In this document: positions 55,413-64,000 of the stretch, one piece after another
Layout of the letters: each line of letters begins with the position of its first letter
Numbering within the stretch: the first letter of the stretch is position 1
Assembly: GCF_001949145.1 (NCBI RefSeq)
Contig: NW_019091427.1
Span: 1,265,894-1,329,893, forward strand
Origin: Acanthaster planci
Lineage: Eukaryota; Echinodermata; Asteroidea; Valvatida; Acanthasteridae
Length of the DNA stretch: 64,000 nucleotides
Reading direction: 5' to 3'
Notes under the pieces: generated by a model
Databases searched by the model: none
What the model was told of the DNA's origin: nothing
Seen by the model: only the letters and a program-made list of their open reading frames with translations
Made by a program: the position numbers and the translations under genes

Positions 55413-58400
55413 CTGGAGAGATATAAAATTAGATGAAGACAATGAATAACTCGTTTGTTGTTGCATTTTTCTGTACGCACAATGTTTATACAATATGCAA
55501 CGATTGTCGATATGCGGTTGGAAGTAACGTGCGCTTATGGAAGCTACCAACCATAGCGGCACACCGTGTATTTCCCATGACACTGATGTTAGTTTCTTGT
55601 CACAGCCAAGTACATGTACCTCAAATATCTTCAAGTCATACCACGAAGTCACATTTACCTCGTCGAATTCCCAGAGTGCCGTCTTGCCTACGTGGCTGCA
55701 GTCCCGGCTGATGACTCGGTGTCCCGCCGGTACGAGGCAGTAACTGTGGATTGCTAACTCACCGGCAACGTTCAGACGGAAGAGCTGATTCCCGCCCAAA
55801 CCATGGCAGCGAGATGCGCCCAACCTCCCGTCTGTTTCCTCGCGCCCCATTGTGTCCAAGCAGATATCGCTATAAAGCCCTCGTATCTAGCAGAAAAACA
55901 AATCAAAGCTTTGCGTTTATTTTTATTATTGTTGAAAAAAGCTATTTCTCCCCCAAGAATAATTTAAATCTAGCACTTTACAAGTAGCGAACACAAATCT
56001 ATTGATGTTGCATAGTTTCCAAATTTAATGTGCATGTATTTCTAATATTAAAATCACAGCTCACATGGTAAGTGTTTATATTATCTGTTCCAAATAACAA
56101 AAATCCCTAAAGAGGGCCAGATTATAGGACCTACGGAAAAATGGACGGAGGGGAAAATACCACACTGTGCAATAAAAGACATTTGTTTCTCTAGTAATGT
56201 CCGATTTGAGGATAGCTTGATACATGGTATCAACATGAAATGCAATGCTCCATCGCTTACCGGCGCTTTGATTAATGAAAGTGGGCTTTCATTAGAGTGG
56301 AGTCCGGCTGGAGACCCTTGGCCTGCAGAACAGGTCTTCTGAACACTAAACCCGGCCCACAACTTTCCAACGTAAAGCACTTACAGGAACAGCCGCAGTC
56401 GTTGCTATTATGGAGCATGAAGGACGGGAACAGGGAGGGGCTTGGGATTCCGTTGACGGCATTTGGAACTTTCGAACCCCATCATGTACTGTTTTGGGTA
56501 TTAGGTCCGGAAGTACTCCTCATCAAGAAACGTGGATTTGTATTATTAAAATGTTCCTCCATGAAAAAAGGTGGTGTGTGTAATTTTTAACCAACCTGAT
56601 TTGCTTGAGTCAAGTTCAAATCCCATCTATGATTTTTTAATCTATAATGGTTGGAAATGTTGCCTATTATTTATTTTCATGCTTTTAACAATTTTTTTAA
56701 ACTTGGAAGTGTGCTGTTTAACATTTAGTGTTTCCAGTTATGCCTGATGGACCATGCATCTTGAGTTTTAGCTCTTCAGGGATGCATGTGTTTGCTTAAC
56801 ATGAGATTTTACATAGAGGATAGAAGTAACAAAACAGAGTCGGCTGCCCATAGTTTTGAGTACCTGTCCCCATAGTCTGTTGACGGGAGGCGGAGGAAAC
56901 CTCTCCAGCGTGTCGAATGCCACTTCCTTCATGAACCAATCGAAGGACTTCGGGCAGTGTTGACGTCTGAAGTTGATCTGTTCCGTGATGTTACCGTACG
57001 GCTTGCCGCGTAGCTCGGGCTGGTTGGCGTAAAAAAAGTCTTTGTACTCGTCCAGCCACACCTCCGCTACTCGCATGTAGTTCTGTCAACGAATGGTATA
57101 GCACAGATAACTTCAAATCATTTCAGGTATGCTTTTTGTGATAACAACCACCACCAATGGCGAACATTGCCACCAATACTGGCTAATCGGCTAAACTTTC
57201 TGGAAACGGCACATGCATACTAAGAAAAAAAGAGACTGAACAGCACTGGGCAATTTTATTTTCAGCAAAAAATACGGTAAACGTGTCAACAGCTCGTTTT
57301 CTTCAGGAGAAATTTGAGCACTGGAGGGAGGATTTTGCCTATCGTGTGGGCATCTGAGACGCAGATTTCAAGGCCAATTTGAATAAGGTGGTAGTATAGA
57401 GAAAACAATTTTAACATCTGTCTATGCAGTGACTTTAAACATTGTGTGTACAGGTGCAGTCCATTAATTTAGGAAAGGTTAAGTGTTGCGGATACCTTTT
57501 GGGCTCTTTAAAAATTTATCGGCGAGAAAAATCTGGTCGTGCATCCATAAACTGCATCTACAAATATTCATCGTAATCATATGATTTTCGCATGGTCACT
57601 TTTTGTGACTCTCTCGGGCAAATAAAAATTTATGAGGAATGCCATCTACTCTCATGAAATGATTGATGAACAACAAGACTATTCTTACCAATTTATTTAC
57701 ACTACCAGCACATTTTTCTTCCCAAATCCACGAAAAAGCAAATATTCAAAAGATGAAGAGCCACACTTCCTTAGAATACAGCTAACGTCAATGATAAATT
57801 TCATTTACATTGGTAAGCTGTGTGAATTTCAAACATTCAACAGCTATTACGATATTCTCAGTTAATATTTCAATTTCCATAAGCCCACAATAAAATGGAA
57901 TTCCAATCCCAGTGTGGGTCAAAATTCTTCTACCTCCCCAAAGTACAGATTCGCTATCTTCCAATTTTCTAATTCCTTCAATTACTTCCCAAATCTGGGG
58001 ACCATAATTCTTGGGTACCATAACTCCTTCAATCATTTCGCCAACTTGAAAATCCAGTTTCGTCTCAACCTCTATACAGTGTACTTCCAAATTCAGGTAC
58101 AACACTATTTCTTTCCAACAGGAAATTCTCAAGATTCAACTTACCACCAGCTTCAACAACCCACTACACCTTCAACCTCTGCATGGTTGTTAAAATTCTG
58201 GGAAGTAAGCCTATTCTTTACTACTTTCATCTTTTGATTTCCTCAGTGAACGTCTGAGTGATTGTTTCAATTAATTTCCGACTGATTATCTCAATAAACT
58301 TAGAAGTAATTTTTCTTAGTAGGGTACCACCTACAACAATTGTAACGGTTCAAGATATTTTTACAACATTTATATTTCAAACTTCGCGCTGTGTTGACGT

Positions 58401-61400
58401 CACCACCGACGCAGTTGAATGTTCTAGTGAGTAAAATCGTTCTCATTAAAATTCGAATCTTCCTAAGGCCCGCCAAGTCCGATGTTTACAGTGCTACGCC
58501 CTAAATTTGTATATGGTACAGCACTTGTTAAGTAGACACCAGCGTTCCCTTCCCCTTGTAACGACAAGAGTGAAGTTAGTTTGACATTGGGCATTGGGCA
58601 TTGGTCATTCCCATAGGTTTTTACAGCGAACGTCTGATTTTTCTCGACACAGTGGACATTCCCATAGGTTTGTATAGGAAATGTCTTATTTCCAATGTCG
58701 AGAACAAACAGACATTCCCTTTACAATCCTATGGGAAATTCCCATGTGTTAAGAAAAATAAATCGAACATTCGTTGTACAAACCTATGGGAATGTCCATT
58801 GCTCAATATCAACTAACTTTACTGTCATGTTGGAACGTCACCTCTATCTCAGTACGGTCCTCAGTGACAAATGCCTTTCTTGTAGGCTCCAAACCCCGAC
58901 ATCAAGTGGCATGGAGGTTTCTGAATCCATTTTCAAGAAAAATGTTACATACTCTGCTTGTTTGACAAAACTCAATAACGTCAACTCTCTTTTGGAAACG
59001 AACGCAATTTTTTTCAAACTTTGTTAACATGCAACCTCAGAGACCGCACCCCAAGAGCCCTGCCAAAATTTCCACGCCAACCTATTATATAACCATGCCA
59101 CTCAATCGACAAAATGCACATTCCAAAACTGACCTTCACCCACCTGTCCTAATAAGGGAGCGCAGGCAAATTGAGGAGAGCACTACAAAATATTCATCAG
59201 ACCTAAAACTATCAAGAAAGACGCGAACTGTTATTCACGTAAACGTGACAAGGACAAGCATCTAGGCCTACCGTTCGGACAACTGACACACCCGTCCCTA
59301 AATCTGGGTAGGTGTACGGCACACCTTTCCTGTAAATGTGTCCAACTCTTGAGCATGGGACAAACTTCAGTCTGCCACCGCACATCCAAATCTGCAAAGA
59401 GAGAGATGTCTATCGTTCAAACTGCAAAAACCTAAGAATCTGAGAATTTGTTTTCCCTTTCAAGGATACTTTTTCTTTGAAAGTCTGATTTTGTGACTGA
59501 TATCTTGTCGCTTTCAGTTTTTTCATTTCTTTTTAAATAATCAATTTATTCCCCAGAGAGTTCCTGTCATACCCTCAAAGTGTGAAAATCCCTCGCTCCA
59601 CAAAGGTTTGGTACATTGGTATGGTCAAATGAATTATGGGATTTACATGAGAGCAAAATAATATTGATTTCCTCCCATCAACAGCCCTGTGGAACTGGAA
59701 AATCATGAGGGGCTCGTATCTGACACAAAGCGATAAACAAGGTTTGCAGTATAATACTATGGAGGTGAATCGCTTGTGTGAGTTATGTGGCTCCGAGGGG
59801 CACAAACTGTTTTAATTTGACGTTTCAGTGCCCTCTGTTCGTCATCAGAAGACGGTCTCCCGTTTGGCAAAGGCCTGTTCAGGACTTACTTTGAATGAAA
59901 TCTCGAAGTTTTCCCCGCCCCAGATTTGGAGGCCTGGGTCGTAGCCTCCAAGCTGGAAAAAATAGGACCGGTCGATGGCGAACAATCCCCCTGCCATCAC
60001 AGGAGAGCTGCGGGGATTTTTAAAGGAGGAATCAATCGTTGTTACAATAACCAACCGCTATATAAGCATAAGCGTAACGTATAACACAAAAATGACCTTC
60101 GTGTTGCCTGAACGACACTGTGGATAAACCCACTGTTTCACCCCTGTCAGACCCCCGCCCCAGCCGCCCTGCATCTCACATTACTTTGCTCACTTGCACA
60201 TTAATGAAACGAAACCCAATACAATTGCAGCAAGTTTTCAGCACCAAAAGCTCGGGATTCCACTTGGGATGCCACGTTTGATTGTTCCTCGGTTTTTCAG
60301 ATGTTACGGAGTTATGAATCTGGTATTTATTCCCTTACTGCAAGTCGAGTTCAGTGTTTATTTTATTTGACTTTTTCATTTCGAGGTTACAGATCCTTCA
60401 GGTATTCACTTCAATCCGCAGCGGTAAATCATCCAACAGGGAAGATTGTTCAAACACATAATTTGGATCAACAGCCAAAACTGCTACAGTGGGACACGTT
60501 ATTCAAAAACATCATGAATGGACATGGACGTCACCAGGATTTTTCCATGTAATTTTCACCCTCGTCTCCTTTTCTACGAGGCATGGGCCTCTTTCCTGGT
60601 TACAGAAAGCTGCAAAACAAACTTTTTTTAATTGGACAGTTTGTTTTATAACGTGAAGGACAGCTGTGATGTGTGATGTGACGTTTTTGACACCCGACGG
60701 ACTCATGACACCAGAGGTAAATCTGTACGACGCGCACGGAATGGATGCATCGCTACGGTAAACCAATGCAAAGCTGGATCAGTACGTTGCTTGAAAGCAT
60801 CAAACAGTATATCAGCACTGCTTCCACGACTTCATTACTACACGCTAGTCAAATAGCAGGTACCAATGAATGTGAGTAGTCTGGTAGGCAGCGCGGTCCC
60901 TGCATCATGATTTGACTGTGGGACGGGAACTAGTCTGTAATATCATGCTGTTGGATGCACAAGGCCAGGAGGAAGGCAATGTGCGTTTTTATCGGCCGGT
61001 CATGTGATCATTGTGGACTAATTCAGTCGCAGTGTTAGGCAGAGGTATAAAAAAAAACATACAAACAAGACAAACTAGAACACACATACAGAAATAAAAT
61101 CACACCCTCTGGCAAAGGTGCTCCGTAAACAGGGGCGGGTCCACGATTTGCAAAAGGTGAGGGGGCCGTGAACTATAAACCAACAATAGTATAATGCCCG
61201 CAAATGCATATCACGAAGCCCTTACGGCGTGGGGTCCGGGGCGTGCTTTCGGACTCTAGGTGCTACATAGAGCAATTTCAGGCAGTATAACCCCTTTTAA
61301 CGCCTTTGTCACATTTATGGGGTTGGGTCCACCCCTTCCACTTTTTTTCTCTTCCCCTCCCTTTTTTCTTCTCTTTCCATTTACTGATTAATTTTTCTGG

Positions 61401-63764
61401 TGAAAAAGGGGGTGGGGTACGCCCCACACGCCCCCCGCCCCGGACCCCCCCCCGGTAGTAAATGGAAATGTATGGAGTTCAACTCACTCATACGACTGGC
61501 TACTGTACTTCATTCCCAATCGGTCTTTGCTGTAGGTAACATGAATCCGTTTATACCAAAATTCCCAGTCGAATGCGCCTCGGCACAATCCGTCAACCTG
61601 AGGACCATAAGCGAACGTGTCTGCTTCAATGGCGTCTACGGTAGGACATACAACGACCCGCCTGTCAAATCGAAGCACATTTGGTCGTCAACATTTTACC
61701 AACATGAACTCACCACACTAGCTGTTTGAAGGAACAGACGCACGTCTAAAAATACCACAAAAGGCTTATATATTACCAGACGTAATGGGGATATGTTATG
61801 AACTGTAAACACCCGGAAAATGCTGTTGAGAGGCAGACACTCAAGGCTCCCATTCTTTTTACCCACAAGCGACTAGAGAAGATAATAACTGCGCATAAAA
61901 AGATACTTATTAACTTCACAGCCAAACATTGCAAAGGCTTTGGTGTTAAATTAGCAACCGTGGTATCCAAGGGCAAGGGGGAAAGTAATTACCGAGGCGT
62001 CAACTATATAAAGTGGACTCATTAAAACAGAAACTCCAAATTGACACCATCTCGTCAGCTCTACAATATCTTGACCGAAGAAATTACTATTATACGCAAT
62101 GTTTTCTTCGCCCAAAGCCATCACTAAAAACCATTGGCCCTTTGGTCTCGCATTACAAGTGCGACCTATTTCCTGCAGTTTGTTTTACCTGTCCGCAGCA
62201 ATTTCGGCCAGGAGAGGCGGCAACCAGTTGACATTGCATTCACAATGTGCGTCTAGAAACGTGATGACATCACCGCGAGACCTCTGGGCACCAGTGATCC
62301 GTGACCTGATCAGGCCTTCGCGCTTCGTGTTTCGGAACAGCTTCACTTTTCCTTCAAATTGCGGTTGCGCAATGTACTCCTCCAAAGACTCTTTTAGATG
62401 TTCTGAAAGGAAAATATATATACATCAGCTAACGGTGACTGAGTAACTCAGTTGTCTGTAGAGAATGCAGCCGCGAGTCATTGGCTTCCACAGCGCACAT
62501 TTCATTAAGTGTTCACAACATGCCATAGGCTGCCTGGTATGCATTCACTCATGACATGATCGAACGGGATATCAGATTAGTTATGTTCTCGCTTGGTGAC
62601 ACCATGGAGGTGAGACTGGACAACAGCAAGATGGTAACGTATTTAAAGGCTTTGCAATGAAATTGTTTCAATACAAACCTCCAAAATGCACCTATGTGCC
62701 GCAGTTAACCTTTAAATTTCCATATTAATGAGCTAAACTGTGATATTATCGTAAGAAGAAAACCTCCCTCCTACATAGGCTGATGCAAAAAAAATAATTT
62801 TTTTTCTTTGATGATTCATTGTTGTATAAGTTTGTAGCAATAAGCAAGCAAGCAATTGGTCGGAACTGCTCTCGGTGAATAGTAAACTCTAGGTTCATGA
62901 TCACAAAAGAAAAGCCTCCGCACTGAACCATGTCTACCCTGGATGACATCACAGCAACAGCGCCCTCATCAGTTTGGAGGAAAGCATAGACAATATGAAA
63001 AGCTTAAAAAGTGCACTCCCAAATGTACTTAACCCAAGAAGAACACCTAATACATCGAAGATAAGTTGCAGAAAATCAGGTCTCAGGAATATTGCAGGTA
63101 CACTTTAAAGTTGACAAAGCAGGATGTTGTGCAGGAGTTGCGCGCGTTCTCACGTTGTCTTTTCTTGATATGGACTGTCAAAACCATGCGAAGGATCGCC
63201 ACTGTTGGTTTTATGCATTGCTGGGTCGTATATAGTGAAGGAATGCGAACGAAGCATAGCGGAACAGAGGCTTACTCGTCGTTAACAGCGTGCCCTCTCT
63301 CGTTTGACTCTCAGGACTCAAATATCGATTTAATTTTGGGAAGGAGTTTCCATTTCACCTAAACCTGTGAATTGTGGGAAACAACCGGAATTTCGAGCTA
63401 AATAACAAGTAGGTCTGTTATAATGATGATTGATCGCATGACAAATTTCACAAACGTCGAGGAAAGTATAAAGAACATTTTTAATGTCTAAAACTCGTGT
63501 CACTAAACATGAAGGGTAATGCAAACGGTTTGACACAACTGTCGCCAGGAACTCATGAAGACATTCCCGGATGAAGAACGTACGTGTAGGTTCTCACCTT
63601 TCTCACTGAAGTCATCTACCATGACAATCTCCCGGAGGAGGAACGAGGGTGTCATGTTGATGATGCTGTGTACGGTGCGCATCAGCGTTGACCAACCTTC
63701 GTTGTGAAACACCACCACCACACTTGTCGAGGGAAGTGTAGCTGGGTAGTGCCAATATTTACAT
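55275..63764 (-). CDS. GALNT: Polypeptide N-acetylgalactosaminyltransferase, T7/T10 type (eight 3' exons; 5' end outside window)
   Basis: A Golgi type II membrane glycosyltransferase (GT27) that transfers GalNAc from UDP-GalNAc to Ser/Thr of mucin-type substrates. Exons 5' to 3': 63764-63598, 62402-62189, 61661-61488, 60007-59890, 59391-59272, 57082-56864, 55886-55659, 55412-55275. All are GT-AG with matching phases, giving 458 residues plus TGA. Motifs: [24 protein letters not shown] with the metal-binding Dx[23 protein letters not shown] (Gal/GalNAc-T motif); [15 protein letters not shown]; then a ricin-type lectin domain with CLD and GNQLF. The first half is closest to GALNT10 and the second half to GALNT7, so I assign only the subfamily, which in vertebrates prefers pre-glycosylated peptides. 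The cytosolic tail, transmembrane helix and stem are missing because they lie beyond 64000. Confidence 0.95.
55659..55886 (-). CDS. GALNT: GALNT exon, lectin domain
   Basis: Seventy-six codons starting [20 protein letters not shown], then [20 protein letters not shown] and [11 protein letters not shown]. The CLD and GNQxF signatures mark the alpha trefoil repeat. Acceptor GCTAG, donor GAG/GTAAAT. Confidence 0.95.
56864..57082 (-). CDS. GALNT: GALNT exon, end of catalytic domain
   Basis: It encodes [40 protein letters not shown] and [27 protein letters not shown]...CKSFKWFMEEIAYD of GALNT7 is the closest match I know. Acceptor GACAG, donor CAG/GTACTC; phase 0. Confidence 0.96.
58572..58821. 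mobile_element. 250-bp fold-back element in a GALNT intron
   Basis: The left arm has AAGTTAGTT, CATTCCCATAGGTTT and a second CATTCCCATAGGTTTGTA. The right arm contains the complements (AAACCTATGGGAATG, TCCTATGGGAA, AACTAACTTT). The arms pair over about 110 bp, with a duplicated CATTCCCATAGG block inside each. Non-coding. Confidence 0.85.
59272..59391 (-). CDS. GALNT: GALNT exon, C-terminal part of catalytic domain
   Basis: It encodes [20 protein letters not shown] then [20 protein letters not shown]. [18 protein letters not shown] is invariant in the family. Acceptor TTTGCAG, donor ACG/GTAGGC; 40 codons. Confidence 0.97.
59890..60007 (-). CDS. GALNT: GALNT exon with the Gal/GalNAc-transferase motif
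   Basis: It encodes [20 protein letters not shown] then [19 protein letters not shown], identical to GALNT7 through [17 protein letters not shown] apart from the first residue. Acceptor CCGCAG, donor AAA/GTAAGT. Confidence 0.97.
61488..61661 (-). CDS. GALNT: GALNT exon (central catalytic domain)
   Basis: It encodes [40 protein letters not shown] and [13 protein letters not shown]. The donor GA/GTGAGT keeps the phase and gives the YxSP junction seen in relatives; an upstream GTACAG is a weaker alternative. Acceptor TTGACAG. Confidence 0.93.
62189..62402 (-). CDS. GALNT: GALNT exon with the DxH metal-binding motif
   Basis: It encodes [40 protein letters not shown] and [27 protein letters not shown] holds the Mn/UDP-binding DxH. 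GDVITFL-(D/S)[12 protein letters not shown] is close to GALNT10. Acceptor TTTCAG, donor AG/GTAAAA. Confidence 0.97.
63598..63764 (-). CDS. GALNT: GALNT exon, start of catalytic domain (first exon in window)
   Basis: It encodes [40 protein letters not shown] and [11 protein letters not shown], the start of the GT-A fold. It begins with one base completing a codon from an upstream exon not in the window. Acceptor TTCCAG, donor G/GTGAGA. Confidence 0.96.
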
Positions 63765-64000
63765 CTGGAAAAAGCGAAGGGTAGGGGTAGCATGTTGTTA
63801 TTGGCATTTCTGTTAAACGGTGTCACTTGGACATCTATTATATCAAAAGGGTTCAAGCCTGAAAGTTGAACGTTTCAACGAAGCCTCCACCTCCCCATTC
63901 ACTACACTCCATTTGAAGCAGAAAAACGAGGCAACACATAGTACACCCCTTCCTTTGGAATTGACTTTGGGTCCTGAAAACCTGTGATAACATATTTATG

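Noticed and set aside
61509-61510. Alternative donor (AA/GTACAG) for the central GALNT exon
   Set aside because: It keeps the phase but shortens the loop before SPVMAGG below the length in relatives; GA/GTGAGT is stronger and gives the expected YxSP junction.

Overview
The window reads as nuclear DNA of an animal, most likely a marine invertebrate deuterostome (echinoderm, hemichordate or cephalochordate). The reasons are vertebrate-like intron-rich housekeeping genes, about 60% A+T, many small fold-back transposons, and haplotype-like duplicated sequence next to an assembly gap. The species cannot be fixed from the sequence alone. All three recognisable host genes lie on the minus strand.

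Layout. 1-4603 is intergenic with no gene seen. 4604-5848 is an intronless class A G-protein-coupled receptor. 5849-13783 is repeat-rich intergenic DNA: a GACTTG minisatellite, tandem duplications, an 875-bp element with a 4-bp target duplication, and a 291-bp fold-back element. 14269-44551 is a complete molybdenum hydroxylase gene of the xanthine dehydrogenase/aldehyde oxidase family. I resolved 31 exons plus a candidate terminal exon; together they give 1332 residues with every splice phase consistent, against about 1333 in mammalian XDH. Its introns carry fold-back elements, dispersed repeats, an assembly gap (24818-24926), and a 3.9-kb direct tandem duplication (24927-28806 and 28808-32696) that duplicates exons 15-18 in frame. 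44552-55274 is intergenic: a decayed second copy of XDH exon 2 near 48.1 kb, a 356-bp fold-back element, a retroelement-like tail, a Tc1-type transposon with a broken transposase, and a degraded non-LTR retrotransposon holding a nested 194-bp fold-back element. 55275-63764 is the 3' part (eight exons) of a polypeptide N-acetylgalactosaminyltransferase of the T7/T10 type. Its 5' end lies beyond the right edge.

The genes do not form a pathway. XDH-type enzymes act in the cytosol on purines or aldehydes, the GALNT acts in Golgi O-glycosylation, and the receptor acts at the plasma membrane. The most interesting points are: (i) the in-frame duplicated exon block, which is either a false duplication of two haplotypes or a real alternative-exon cassette; (ii) an XDH backbone whose purine-contacting residues are changed (GGKE to GGKA, Arg to Lys, Phe to Tyr) and which lacks the two cysteines that convert mammalian XDH to an oxidase; (iii) a decayed XDH exon 2 upstream of the gene; (iv) several unrelated families of small inverted-repeat elements. 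I found no wholly new system that the sequence alone can support.
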